Assembly (NCBI GenBank): GCA_026182355.1
Contig: JAPFBL010000102.1
Coordinates: 124,001 to 188,000 of the forward strand
Length of the DNA: 64,000 bases
From: Hermatobates lingyangjiaoensis
Taxonomy: Eukaryota > Arthropoda > Insecta > Hemiptera > Hermatobatidae
Direction of reading: 5' to 3'
A model generated the notes under the pieces. The model was not told where the DNA came from, made no database searches, and saw nothing but the letters and a program-made list of their open reading frames with translations. Position 1 is the first letter of the stretch. Each line of letters begins with the position of its first letter. Positions 1-10,876 of the stretch are shown piece by piece. The position numbers and the translations under genes are program-made.

Positions 1-451
1 TCATAAACTTACTGTGGTCACAATTCCCCCTCTGAAAAGCCAAAATTCACCCTCATTGAGGACCCCTGTTCCAGATGAACAGTTCTGGAGGGATGCTAAT
101 TTAAAAGCTAAATTATTATGATGTTTGCAATTACTGAAAAAAATCTATCAGAGTTATTCTTTGTAAAAACAATGATTAACGCACAAATATTATGACTTCT
201 AATTAACTTAAAACAGAATTTGACTTATGATTGATTATGAAATACTGTAAACGTGAACCTGTTCCTTTACATTGAACGATTTATTTTTTATATGTCACTG
301 GTTACATTGTGCACAAATATTATAAAATTTAACACAAAACTAGCTCTTTATAAAATTAATTGTAAAATTTCTTTCCAAAATTGATTTAACAAAAATGGGA
401 ATTATGGTATTTTTGCAAAATATGTACAATATATAACTTAATTTCAATCAT
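1..451. other. Unassigned AT-rich DNA
   Basis: No coding region, RNA gene or repeat unit was recognised here. Confidence 0.4.
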
Positions 452-560
452 GGTTTATTTTGGACCCCATCTATTAAATCAATCTCGATTATATATTGGT
501 TTTCAAAAAGAAAAAAAAAATACATGAGAAAGTAAAGTTTGCGTTAAAAACTTTAAAAAA
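452..560 (+). repeat. Dispersed repeat pair, copy 1
   Basis: This stretch is closely matched, in the same orientation, at 1541-1645. Both copies run from a 'ggtttattttgga' start through 'caatctcgattat' to an A-rich run and a 'gcgttaaa'/'acgttaga' end. The family is not recognised; no reading frame or inverted ends are visible. Confidence 0.6.
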
Positions 561-1540
561 GTTTTTGGGTCAATTTTTTTTTTTTTAAATTTAAACGTTT
601 CTTTTTTACGTATATATAATTCGAATAACAGATTTCTAGTTTTAATTTAGTTCGATTAAATTTGTTTTCAAATATGTCTGTAGTATCCCAGAGTGTAACA
701 ATTTTTATAAAGTTATATGAATCATGGTTGAAGCCGAGTGGGAAGCAGTGAAGATATTGGATAACACAGTTCTCAATGGTTATACACATTATGAATTAGA
801 TTTTCTGTTAGGAAGGCATCAAAGTGAGTGTGCTTTTAAATAAATTGATCTGAGGGTCAGAAGGCAGGCTTGTATCTCAAGCTGTCTATCCCTCTTTTTT
901 GGTCCCTTCACAATGTTACTTGGACCTGTCTGAAAAGTGCCTAATTTAAGTGATTCCTGTCACAGTTGTAAGGCTTTTCTTTATATATCCTCTTTCTTTT
1001 GATCAGCTTTTTTTTCAACTTTCTTATACTTCTTTCACTTTCTTAAATGTAGGTTTTTTTTAAAAAAAGGAAGCAATTTCAAAAAATAGGTTGATGATAT
1101 AACAAATTAATCAAATCAATGAAATAGTAACATACCCTCTAATGTATACAAGTTAAAATAAAATCATGGTGTATTTATAAGATTATGAAATTTCCTAATA
1201 ACTAAGATGTATACCGGTGCATTCTTCTGAATCTTCGTTTGATATTAGGCATATTTCATTTTTATTTTGAAAAAATAAAAAAATCTCATAGTAATGTAAC
1301 TGTTCAAAAATTTTATTTTATTTTTTATTAAATAGTATTTTTTTATTATTCATTTTTTTAAATCATTTTTACTTATAGATATTTTATTTATTGTACTAAT
1401 ATTTCTTTCCTATCTATCTTTGTTGATTATTGTGTGATATTTTGCTTTTCCCTGCTTTATAGACATCAAAACGAGTTTCAATAAAACTGAACGTGAGAGT
1501 AACGGGTTTTTATTCAATTCTAGAAAATGGAGGGAATATT
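561..1540. other. Unassigned AT-rich DNA
   Basis: Several T-rich runs but no gene or repeat boundary recognised. The 78-codon minus-strand frame at 553-789 is low-complexity and matches no family I know. Confidence 0.4.
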
Positions 1541-1645
1541 GGTTTATTTTGGACACCATCTATTAAGTCAATCTCGATTATCTGTTAGTTTTAAGAAAAA
1601 GAAAAAAAAAACAAGTGAAAAAAATAACGTTTACGTTAGATAGTC
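1541..1645 (+). repeat. Dispersed repeat pair, copy 2
   Basis: Second copy of the repeat at 452-560, same orientation, with scattered substitutions. Function and family unknown. Confidence 0.6.
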
Positions 1646-2145
1646 CAATTTACGTTTGTCTGTTAGTTATCACTAGCACAATATCTACTAGTTTATGACA
1701 TTTATAAACAAAGGATTCGCAATGTACGGTAAACATCAAATTGTAAAATATTCATAATCTTTTTTGTTCATACCATGCAGTATATCAAAGCTAATGATAT
1801 GTATCATTAACTTTATTTGTATGTAAGCTTACAATAGATTCTTATTAGAGTTATAAATTAAATAAAAATGTGCTAAAATCAATGAAGTTTAATAAATAAT
1901 TAAATTAAATAAATTAATTTATTTCAAACATATTGAAAATTGCATTCATGAATAAAGTACTGTACCGAACTAGGAAAGGTTATTTTTGGTTTAGCCTAAA
2001 GGCCAGACATTTTCGACTTAAGTCATTTTCCGATTCAGATTGCCTTTCCTAATCCCAGTTAAGGACGCTTATATATATATATATATATATATAACACAGA
2101 TTCAATAATATATCGATCAATAATATTCTATTCAGATCAATAATA

Positions 2146-2443
2146 ATAGGTGTGTTCTCTAATCGGGGTTTGGTCAATTTTCCACGATAATAAATCAAAC
2201 TCTCGTTGCGAAGGGTTCGCTTTTTTTTAAAAAACCTTTATTATAGGCAGAAGTAAGAATTTTTTAACTAAGAAAATGAATTTTACATTGTTGTTCCTTT
2301 AAATAATGTAAAATTCATTTTCTATTTTAAAAAATTCTTACTTCTGCCTATGAAAAAGGTTTTAAATAAAACCGAAACGTTGGCAACGAGAGTTTGATTT
2401 TTTATCCTGGAAAATTGACCGAACCCCGATTAGAGAACACACC
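2146..2443. repeat. Family G fold-back (PLE terminal-repeat type)
   Basis: Two inverted arms (about 2146-2290 and 2300-2443) each run from 'aggtgtgttctctaatcgg' inward to 'ggcagaagtaagaattttt'. The right arm carries the block GCCTATGA-hairpin-CCGAAACGTTGGC (about 2345-2385), the place where PLE hammerheads have CTGATGA-hairpin-CGAAACGTTGGC. Here CTGATGA has become CTATGA, so the base at core position G5 is missing. The left arm is more decayed. (TA)n lies on both sides (2068-2092 and 2444-2488). Confidence 0.75.
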
Positions 2444-2488
<45 letters not shown>

Positions 2489-2671
2489 ATATGCTCAAAC
2501 CACCATATGAAATGGGAAAACAAGACTAAGATCTTTCAACCGTAGCAATCCGTCTTCGTCAGAATCAAAGACCTAACTGACTCAGTTGGGTTTTTCACTC
2601 TGACAAAGACCGCTTGTTACGTTTGAAAGATCTTAGTCTTGTTTGCCCATTTCATATTGTGATTTGATCAT

Positions 2672-2675
<4 letters not shown>
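2489..2675. repeat. Family A fold-back, decayed
   Basis: Left inverted arm 2489-2580 and right arm 2581-2675 around a spacer of almost nothing, between two (TA)n tracts (2444-2488 and 2673-2722). Consensus landmarks are 'atcaaaccacaa', 'aagactaagatctttcaac' and 'gtcttcgtcagagtc'. The right arm has CTGACAA in place of the hammerhead core CTGACGA, and the left arm has a disrupted stem II, so neither ribozyme should be active. Confidence 0.8.
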
Positions 2676-2728
<53 letters not shown>

Positions 2729-3448
2729 CGCGATTATGTCCACTGCTGGAAGCCTTTCGTAAATCTCAAATGACTTCCCAATCCTTTCTCTTCTTTGCGC
2801 TTGGTTTTTTCTTGTCTGTTGAATCCTGTTCCAAGTTAAAATAACCGAAAAACGTAAGTGTTTGTTTATTTTATGTATTTCACTATTGCATATTTTATTT
2901 AATAAATACATATTTACAAATCATGCCTTTTTATGTTATCCGATCAATTTTGGTACACAGCTTTTTAATTTGCATCATTAGCTTAGATTCTGAGATTGCA
3001 ATAGTTCTCAAAAATGCTTCAATACTCAAAGAGTCCCTCTGTTAGCAAAGATTGTCTCTATTTTCAAATATTACCTTGATTTCCAAATATTATCTCGTTC
3101 CTCGGAAATTTTCTTTATTCTTGAACCCTAAGTAACTGAAGTGATTTTTTTTGTAAAAAGATTTCAAAAAAAAAGAAGCAACAAATTTGGGAAGTGACAT
3201 GTGCTGTGAGTCTCAATTATTTCCTACTTTTTTTAAAAAAGGAAATGAAAATAATTCCAGATTAAGAGTTACCTGCTCTTTTTATTATAGATAAATTCCA
3301 TTTAAAACAATAATACTCGTCCAAGCTGCATTACACAAACGAGTATGTCTTCAGTATATGTAATGTGTAGAGAATTAATTCTATATTTGCAGTTTTCTTA
3401 TTATTATTACTATGTTACCATTTTTTGTGTTTGATTGTTTTTTATAAG
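2676..3448. other. (TA)n tract then unassigned DNA
   Basis: A (TA)n tract of about 48 bp at 2675-2722 begins the stretch. The rest is AT-rich and unrecognised. Confidence 0.4.
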
Positions 3449-3772
3449 GGGGACCAGGTTAGCTCAATGGAAACGTGATCGCCTCTGAACTGGTAGGTCC
3501 AAGGTTTAATACCCACTCTAGCCCTCGATTTATTCACGTCGGTGGCGAATAAGTATATGCACATCGTCTCTCAGAGAAGACGTTAAGCTTCGGTCCCCAG
3601 CCTGTACGATTTCAGGTACCAGTTAAAGATCCTACTGTAAAAAATACACTTGAGCTGGGAAAAATTATAATTTGCAATGTAGAATCAATCTTCTTCGTTG
3701 TGTCGTATTACAAAGGTTCAATGTTTGGTCTGTGTGTGCCCTCACATCTGAGACTGTCACTGCACCATAACC
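3449..3772 (+). mobile_element. tRNA-derived SINE, copy 1
   Basis: The head resembles a tRNA gene: an A-box-like 'ttagctcaatgg' near 3459 and a B-box-like 'ggtttaataccc' near 3504, the internal RNA polymerase III promoter of tRNA SINEs. The shared body follows: 'tttattcac', 'agagaa', 'cggtcc', 'tacacttgagctggg'. Five relatives lie at 27383, 28843, 31951, 60546 and (minus strand) 63395. The tail includes a block about 'tcgtattacaaagg'. SINEs are moved by a partner LINE; none is visible in the window. Confidence 0.75.
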
Positions 3773-4340
3773 TAACATAACCTTCCCTTTATTTAACCGG
3801 TACAAATAAATAATAAAATGTTTTCTACAAAATACAATTTTTGCAGCTTTCATTGCATGAATTCTGTGTACATTAGTAATTATGGGAAAAATTTATCAAA
3901 TTTTTAAACACTTATTTTTACGAAGTAGTATGATAAATTAGTTATTATATTATTTGCATATCATTATATTATTTGAAAATTAAATAATGACAGAAAAAGT
4001 AGTTGAACTTAATGCCTCTTATTAAAATAGTGGAATATATTTCATATTTTTGTTTAATTATTAGGTATTTTAATTAGAATAATGACTTGTTTTAAAATGA
4101 ATATGAAATATTAACATTAGTTAAGGAACTTAATTTTTTTTTTTTAGATAAATGAAGGTGAAATTTTGAAGTGATTTATGAAGGTTACATCGTAGCAAAA
4201 ATGAATCAAAATGGGGCTGGGGGCTGGTGTTAAATATAAATGTATGAAAATTTTAAAGAAGAAGGTATATATAGTTAAATATAAGGAGTGGGGATAATTA
4301 AGTGTAGTTGGGTTGTGTGGGTCACGTGGCCGGTAAGCCA
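3773..4340. other. Unassigned AT-rich DNA
   Basis: Nothing recognised. The minus-strand frame 4144-4341 is compositional. Confidence 0.4.
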
Positions 4341-4620
4341 TGAGGAGCAGGTAGTTGCGGGGGGAAGGAAAGTCGAGCCCTTTGAGGTGTCCCAGTCATT
4401 AGTGCCAAGAGGTCTGCGTGAGGGCCCTTCCAACTAGTACCCTATCTGCATAAAGATTCATCCGGACACCGCCTCATCATAAATTATCCCCTTTCGGTTT
4501 AAAGGGCGTCTCCTGTTTATTGATAGGGAGCCCTCCTTTAGTACCCCTCCTACGCCCTCCATTTCCGCTTCCTTCTCACAACCTTCCCACCCCCCCTACG
4601 CTCCTCTGCAAACGTTTTAT
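4341..4620. other. GC-richer island, unassigned
   Basis: About 280 bp clearly richer in G and C than its surroundings, with runs of G at its left end and C-rich text at its right. No open frame of useful length, no splice-bounded exon I could defend and no copy elsewhere in the window. It may be an old insertion or a conserved non-coding segment. Confidence 0.35.
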
Positions 4621-6774
4621 ATCATTTCCTGAGATACACCACTAAAAAGAACTTCTCTATATGTCACAAAATAGTTTCACTTTTTCCTTACACTTTTTTT
4701 TTATTAGAAATTTTATTGCAAGAAAATTGTTAAAACTAAGATGAATCAGTTCAGATATAAGTCATAAAATAACTGTTAATATAATGTATTTTTAACATTA
4801 TAACAGTTCTCGAAAATTAAACTTTTAAATTACAAGTAAAAGGGGTTATTTGAAATTATTTTGTATTCACACAAAAGTCTATGGTGTAAAATGAATATTT
4901 GAATGTCTTCGTCACATAATGTTACATAGATATTCAAGAATATCACGTTATTACTGTTTATCTTACATTTATACAACAAACTAATAGATGACGCATATTA
5001 GTAAAAAAATATTAACCGTTTTCCGTAATGAATAATTTCTAAACATTAAATATAGTATCATATATTTAGTAGTATTCATTGACTGCTTTCACATCTTGTT
5101 ATAGAAACAATTTGGACAGCTCGAGATTTGCTAATTGAGACACAACAATGACGAATTTTGATTTAGGGATTTTTTATTTATTCCAAAAATTTCCAATTTT
5201 TTAAATTTCTTTAAATTTTGCTTCTAAAATGTATATAGCAAATTTCATTGTCAAAGCTATGGTTGTTTGTAACAAGTTGTTTTGCAAAATATGAAAAATA
5301 AACGTTATTATTGTTATTGTAATTTTTAGTTTGCATATTCTCTTTAGAATATTCCCAGGTTCTTTTTCCTAAAGAACGTACAGTCGTACCAATGTAAAAT
5401 CATTGTAAATCTGTACAGGACAACATATAAACTCCATTCAATGAACTGGGATGATAACTAACTTTACAGGTTAACAATGATTTTAAGAGAGAGCGCTTAA
5501 TTTATTAGTATAAAACATATTTGGTTTTGTTTGATAATTTATTTTGCACCAATTCTAATCCGGTGAGAATCTACCCCGATGTAGGAATTATATTCTTCAA
5601 ACTCTCATTTTCATGTTCATACCTAAATATATAAAACTCATGTATAGGAGAAAGCTGTAATAAGAGAAATAAAGTGCATTTTTAATTTCATTTTTAAATG
5701 AAACATCTGAGCTACTGACAATATATGTGTAGCATAAAATATATGTTCATTTCAAAACGTTAATAATTGAAATTATCTGATTGTTTTTTTTTTATTAAAA
5801 AATAGGGACCATGCTATTTAAAATGAAAAAAGAAACAATTCCCTTTTTTAACGAATCAGTATCTTCTTCTAGCGCATGGATGGAGTAGGATGGATAATAA
5901 AGGGGAACAGGATGGGTTTGATAGGGAAGTCTGAATTGATAAGATGCTTTCATAGCGGAAAGATAAGAGAGGAAAAGTCAATGTAACGGAACTGCTAACT
6001 TGCTAAATAGGGAAGGCTGGGAAATTGATTTTCAACTTGAACCAATCCTGGCCAGAGATTTGAACAAGGTAATAAAATTATTAAAAAATGTAGGGTTACT
6101 TTAGAAAAAAATATTGTTTGTTTTAAATATTAAAAGAAATTTTTGAAGCTGATTTGTATTTAAGAAGAGTGTTTTTTGAAAATACATTTTTAACTGACGG
6201 AAAACTTTTATCTCATTTTAACTTTTAAGATAAATTTTTATTGTATGATTAAAATATTATAGAATCACCTGAAATAGTTTGTATAACATTTTAAAACATG
6301 ATAATAATTGTATAGCATCTTTCTTATTAAATGAAAAATACATATATATATGTACGTCTCAGGATAAGCTCTAAAAGTAAACGTTACATAGATTCAGTTA
6401 CGGTTTTTAATTTTTTGTTTCATGATTATCAGGAGAAAGGATTATCAGAGATTATCATTAAAGAAACGTGTAAAACAACACCAATACAACGTAAGTAGAC
6501 AGGAAGAAAGTAATGCCTTATTCTTGCATATAAAAAATGAAAAAAAATGAAAAATGAAAAATTGATTGGACAGGAGCTAAATTTATTACCTATGAAAAAT
6601 CAATGTTGGTAAGAAATATTATTGAATCGTCTCTAATTAAATTTAGTAGATCAAATATTATAAACATTAGTAACGGTCTCTTCAAACTTGATACTTTCGT
6701 CACGAGGGCAATAGCCTCTTCAAAGAGGGTTGACAGCTAGCGGATAGATTTTTACTCTTTCTTACTGTACTCCT
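4621..6774. other. Unassigned AT-rich DNA
   Basis: About 2.1 kb with no recognised gene or repeat. A purine-rich segment at 5870-6060 is slightly GC-richer. Confidence 0.4.
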
Positions 6775-7055
6775 TTGTTTCTCAAACATTCCTTTCTGGA
6801 CATTAGTCCTTTCCTGCGCTTTCACCTCAGTCTCTAATTTTTGGTTTGAACCGTCTTCATGAGAGATAAGAGAGGGAAACCAAGCGCACTGGTTCAGAGA
6901 CGGTTGGAGACTCCGTTCAAACCGAAAATTAGAGACTGTAAATGTGTTCTTTTGATTTCTCTATGTTTCTTTGTCTATATTGAACTATATTTGTCCGTTT
7001 TGGATCGTATTTCTAATGAAAAAGTATATATATATATATATATATATAAGCAAAC
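6775..7055. repeat. Family J fold-back with decayed hammerheads
   Basis: Inverted arms around 'accaagcgcactggttcaga'. The left arm (minus strand, 6831-6866) has ATGAAGA for CTGAAGA. The right arm retains CCGAAAATTAGAGAC (about 6919-6933) but has lost the CTGAAGA half. The right arm runs through 'gtgttcttttgatttctc' into (TA)n at 7025-7047. Related units lie at 13105, 15478, 16441, 16750, 18320, 35690 and 44940. Confidence 0.7.
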
Positions 7056-7635
7056 ATCGCTTTTTTTATATTCTATGGGAAAATGTTGGGGGAAAACATG
7101 CATTGGTACCGTTAGCTTGTGACAAATACATACACTGAAATCAATTAACATCTTGTATTTTATCTCGGTTATTTCGTTGTAATAACCATTATAGAGCTCG
7201 GAGCGGCTGCTCCCACACCATATTCTCTTGTTTTACATGAGTCTGAACTTTTTTTCAGACTTCCGCCTGACATTGTTAAAATATTTTTCATTAAATAGCT
7301 TAACATATTATCGTGATATTTACTTCTTTAAAGTTTTTATATTACCAAAGTTTTGGATAACAGGAATACTGGAAAACAATTATTTATGGAAAAAATATAG
7401 CCATGGATTTAATAGTATATTTATTTTTTGTCTCCTTACTCCTGTAGGTTATTAACACTGATGTCACTAAAATCATGAAGACTGAAACAACGGAAATAAT
7501 AAATATATGGGCAACAAATCATATGGTGAGTTAATATACCTAGTTCCTAAAGAATTTAAAGGACTATAAATATAAATGGATATGAATTCAAAAACGTTAC
7601 GTCTGATTTCACATTAGTTAACTTCGTTGAATGTT
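7056..7635. other. Unassigned AT-rich DNA
   Basis: Nothing recognised; the frame at 7228-7455 matches no family I know. Confidence 0.4.
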
Positions 7636-7639
7636 TCTC

Positions 7640-7880
7640 CAAACTTCTTTTGAAAAAAAATAAAAAGAAATTCGAAAGCATTTCAAGGTCTTTAACTACT
7701 TAAAATTTAACAATAAATTTCGGACTTGTATGGTTTATCTGCCTTCAAAATTTTTTCTTCAAATTATACATATAAAAATGGCGAAAGTGACTCCCATTAG
7801 TGATTCCATGGCTACGCCGTCAACTTGTTGATACAACGTTCCGCCGATATGTTTAAAAGGGTTTTTAGTAGTAATGCCTT
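7640..7880 (-). pseudogene. PLE reverse transcriptase fragment
   Basis: On the minus strand, at about 7850-7760, the translation reads LYQQVDGVAMESLMGVTFA. This matches reverse transcriptase motif 4 (B) of PLEs, where the usual text is VAMGSPLG. Further along the minus strand (7755-7640) other frames give PLE-like pieces such as EKILKADKPYKSEIYC and KDLEML, but the YVDD motif 5 is lost through small deletions and frameshifts. It is a dead fragment of a PLE lineage different from the one at 47.4 kb, and lies head-to-head with the endonuclease fragment at 7918. Confidence 0.7.
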
Positions 7881-7917
7881 CAACAGCTTTTCCAATATGC
7901 GTTGAATAATAGCCAAT

Positions 7918-8198
7918 GTCCACTAGGAAACCGTGAGTTTCTAAATTTCTCATATATAGGATGCACTGTCACTACTCTTTCTAGGAGGCTGACTATGCAT
8001 CTGGTTTCAGGATCCCCAAAAGAACATCTACAAAGATGCATGAAATCAACATTTCCAGGGAAACTTGTTAACATCCTTGAGAAAGTTCCAAATGTAAACG
8101 AACAAAAACTAAATTTCAGTAATCAGCTGCGCTTGTTTGGAAATCTCAAGCAAATGAGAGGGACAATGAATGTATGGCGGGACGAAATTAAGATGTAG
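7918..8198 (+). pseudogene. PLE GIY-YIG endonuclease fragment
   Basis: The plus-strand frame reads NFSYIGCTVTTLSRRLTMHL. This matches the YIG half of the GIY-YIG nuclease of PLEs: YIG, then T, then an arginine and a histidine at the usual spacing. The upstream GIY half and zinc-finger linker are not visible. The frame goes on without a stop to 8198, so the C-terminal tail may be intact. GIY-YIG nucleases nick the target for retroelement insertion. The neighbouring RT piece is on the opposite strand, so this locus is a rearranged or inverted junction and not a continuous gene. Confidence 0.7.
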
Positions 8199-8618
8199 TC
8201 AGCGTTGCTCAAGCTCTGCAGTAGGATGAAACATCAGAGCTGCCAGAGATCTCAGGACATACACAAACTGCTATGAACACTAAACTTCATACCTTGCTGT
8301 GTAACCTGCTTAACTTAAACCTTTTGCTAACCGAAACTCTAGAAACAAAAAAACAAACAGTAATTCTTTTAACATGTGACAACCCATGTTTCTTATAACA
8401 ATATTTTATTTAATGGTACAAATATCGTTAACTTGAAATTACCTTGGCATTTTCTCCTTCAAAATTGGAGAATACTATTCAATTTTAATTCAAAATATAA
8501 TCTTGGAGTAACCTGATCAAATTTCATTTAACTGATTCATTTCAATTTTTTTTACATATATTCGTATTTATATATATCAACTGAATATAATAAATGTATA
8601 CTTTTTTTTATCAAGCTA
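8199..8618. other. Unassigned, probably old PLE 3' flank
   Basis: Follows the endonuclease frame directly. No terminal repeat or hammerhead motif was seen. Confidence 0.3.
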
Positions 8619-8677
8619 CGAGGTGTGTAAATAAAGTAGTGAGACTGATTTTTTTTAAATTTTCTATTCAAATATAA

Positions 8678-9079
8678 TTACAATGTGATATTGTCACCTT
8701 CAAAATAGTTCCCTTCGGAAGCCACACAGCGCTGGAACCGGTCCTTCCAATCATTGTAGCATTGCTGGAACTCGGATTCTGGAATGGCCTTCAGCTGGTC
8801 GGTTACAGCAGTTTGTATGTTTTGTAGTGTCCCGAAATGAGTTCCCTTGAGATGATTTTTCAATCTCGGGAAGAGGAAAAAGTCACAAGGACTCAAGTCT
8901 GGTGAATAAGGAGGCTGAGGAGCAACAGGAATGTTTTTACTGGCCAAAAACTCGTTTATTGAGATGGCAGTGTGACAGGGCGCGTTGTCGTGATGCAACA
9001 CCCACTTGTCTTTGATGTTTGGCCGCACACGAAGGACTCTTTTTCGAAGTCTTTCAAGGACCTCACGGTAGAAGTGCAT
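8678..9079 (-). pseudogene. Mariner transposase C-terminal part (DD34D)
   Basis: This 133-codon frame is the C-terminal catalytic part of a mariner transposase. The second catalytic Asp is in HHDNAPCH (residue 31), and the third is in YSPDLSPCDFFLF (residue 66), 34 residues apart, which is the DD34D spacing typical of mariner. The frame ends a little inside the terminal repeat. The first catalytic Asp and its region are missing through the internal deletion near 9063-9085, so it cannot encode an active enzyme. The copy at 30390-30803 is almost identical after residue 5. Confidence 0.93.
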
Positions 9080-9365
9080 TCTTAGAAGTCATTCTGACTG
9101 TCAAGCGTCGATCTGAACGCACAAGGTTCCGTACTCTGTTGACATTTTCATCGGTGTTTGCACTTGAAGGCCTTCCGCTTCGTGGTTCATCTTCAATCGA
9201 CTCTCTTCCTTCTGAAAATTCCTTAAACCACCGAAAAACCTGTGCCCTTGATAAAACACGTTCTCCATAGGCCTCCTGAAGTTTTTCAAAAGTTTCGGTT
9301 GCATTATGTCCAAGTCTGAAGCAAAATTTGATTGCACACCGCTGCTCAACTTTGAGGTCACTCAT
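9063..9365 (-). pseudogene. Mariner transposase N-terminal DNA-binding part
   Basis: Starting at the methionine of MSDLKVEQRC (chosen over the upstream start at 9380 because this is the family's usual beginning), this frame holds the helix-turn-helix region. The linker follows: QVFRWFKEFSEGRESIEDEP, then RSGRPS. That RSGRP linker is typical of mariner. The frame runs on past RSDRRLTVRM and ends at the deletion junction in a frame different from the catalytic part at 9079. Confidence 0.9.
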
Positions 9366-9555
9366 TTTTAAAATGCTCAAGAAAAAACCATTTCACGAAA
9401 ACCAACGCTACGGACAAACAAATGACTGTGGCGAGTTCAGATTCATACTGGAGGCGCATCACACGTGCACCTGACGCTACTCAAGGCCACGCGTCTTCAG
9501 CGTTGCCAGATCGAAAGCGACGTTGCCAGTCTCACTACTTTATTTACACACCTCG

Positions 9556-9785
9556 TATATTGTCATATTGAGTTTCCAACTTTTTGTTACCTTCCTTCTC
9601 CATTACTTTTATGTTAGCTTCTCAGTTTTTACTTTGTTTGCTCTCTGATATACATTGATAGGCCTCGGAGCATTTAATTCTATTGTTTTCCTTTTTCTAT
9701 TGTGGTTTAAACTTCATTGATTACATCATGTGTTTATTTATTGTGATTTATCTACACTACAGAATATATACTTATATAAACGGCC
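9556..9785. other. Unassigned flank
   Basis: AT-rich, nothing recognised. Confidence 0.3.
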
Positions 9786-9789
9786 ATGA

Positions 9790-10006
9790 AGTCTACAACG
9801 TGCTTGGTCGCTCTTTCTCATTTCATATGAAGACGGAAACATTTCATTGCCCGAAAACTTGACTTTGTAAATGTGATTCTTTACTCTGTGTGTTACTCCT
9901 CTTCGATTTTGAACCGGTTGTTACAGTTAAAAGATCATAGTCTTTCTTTTTTTCATTCCATATTGTCGTTTGATCATTGATTGTTATTTCACGTGTTTAT
10001 GTGAAA

Positions 10007-10040
<34 letters not shown>
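9790..10040 (+). repeat. Chimeric unit: family K tail joined to family A arm
   Basis: 9790-9913 matches one arm of the family K fold-back at 58850-59168 ('gtctacaacgtgcttggtc', 'gaagacgga', 'cgaaaacttgac', then 'tactcctcttcgattttgaa'). It passes at about 9914 into a right arm of family A ('ttgttacagttaaaagatc' to 'gtgtttatgtgaaatct'), which ends in (TA)n at 10012-10038. Both hammerhead cores are incomplete. Confidence 0.65.
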
Positions 10041-10045
<5 letters not shown>

Positions 10046-10047
10046 GA

Positions 10048-10334
10048 GTTTTGTCTGCACATTGCTTAGAACTCATTTCAAATTATGTTTACATCTCATT
10101 CATTAGATGAACCGAACCCACACTTAGAAAAATTGATGCCTCTCTGTTTGTCGATTTGTCTGCAAAATTTTAACACAAGTAAACTCAGCCACCATAAGAC
10201 ATAGCAAGCATAAACTTTGACAGTAGATTTGTGTGTGTCTAACTTAAAATATAAGCTCGGAAGGGATTGAAAATTCACGGTAGAAGCAAAGTTATGAAAT
10301 TTTAAGCTGTGTTTGACTAGCTACGCAGATATGT
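10048..10334 (+). repeat. Family Q MITE, partial copy
   Basis: Matches the left end and body of the Q elements at 51082 and 54517: 'ttttgtctgcacattgctta', later 'ttgacagtagatttgtgtg' and 'ttttaagctgtg'. The right terminal repeat is not evident. Confidence 0.6.
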
Positions 10335-10740
10335 TTATTTTGAATATATACAGGTGTAGTAAGTAGGTATTGTTAGTTCATTTCAATTTCATTTTCGTTT
10401 AAGCTCTCAACAAGAGCTTATTGACACGGTGTTTCTCAGACTTTAAGATCTACTATCCATTCAGAATAAATTGCTTTGTGAACGAACAATTCTCAATACC
10501 TACTAATGAACAGAAAGGAAAAATCAACAAACAAATTCTTATGCTGTATCAAGCTCAAGAAAAAAGGATGAAACATTTATACTTTGGTTTATGCCTCATA
10601 AATAGATTAATATTTTATGAAAAATAGGTAGTTGTATATGCTGAGAGTTTAAACTATTGTCAATCTCATAAAATAAAACAGGTCCATCAAAGAGTTATTA
10701 TAAAATTTGGACAAAAGTCTATCATAAGATCAATGAGATC
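10335..10740. other. Unassigned
   Basis: Nothing recognised; the 68-codon frame at 10421-10627 has no family match I know. Confidence 0.3.
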
Positions 10741-10744
10741 AATT

Positions 10745-10876
10745 TGAGTTTGTAAGTGTGATTGTTTACTGTGTGTATTACTCTTCTTCGATTTGGAACT
10801 CATATATATCAATAGTCAAACCACAGCATGAAATGAGAAAAAAAGACTAAGATGTTTCAATCGTACAAAATGGTAC
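10745..10876 (+). repeat. Family K tail then (TA)n then family A left arm
   Basis: 'tttgtaagtgtgattgttta' to 'cgatttggaactcata' is a K-family end, as at 59118-59170. A short TA run at 10801-10808 separates it from a family A left arm ('gtcaaaccacagcatgaaat', 'gactaagatgtttcaatcgt'), which breaks off before the ribozyme core. Confidence 0.6.

Larger units (their letters stand above)
8619..9555 (-). mobile_element. Internally deleted mariner, copy 1
   Basis: The element is bounded by TA duplications (8617-8618 and 9556-9557). Its terminal inverted repeats begin CGAGGTGTGTAAATAAAGTA. At 937 bp it is shorter than the roughly 1.3 kb usual for mariner. The transposase is on the minus strand in two parts in different frames (N-terminal below 9365, C-terminal 9079-8678), with the centre of the gene gone. 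The inverted repeats still look intact, so it could be moved by transposase supplied elsewhere. Confidence 0.93.

Noticed and set aside
3449..3530. Possible functional tRNA genes at the SINE heads
   Set aside because: The boxes are present, but the acceptor and anticodon stems do not close into a clean cloverleaf, and each head continues into the same SINE body.
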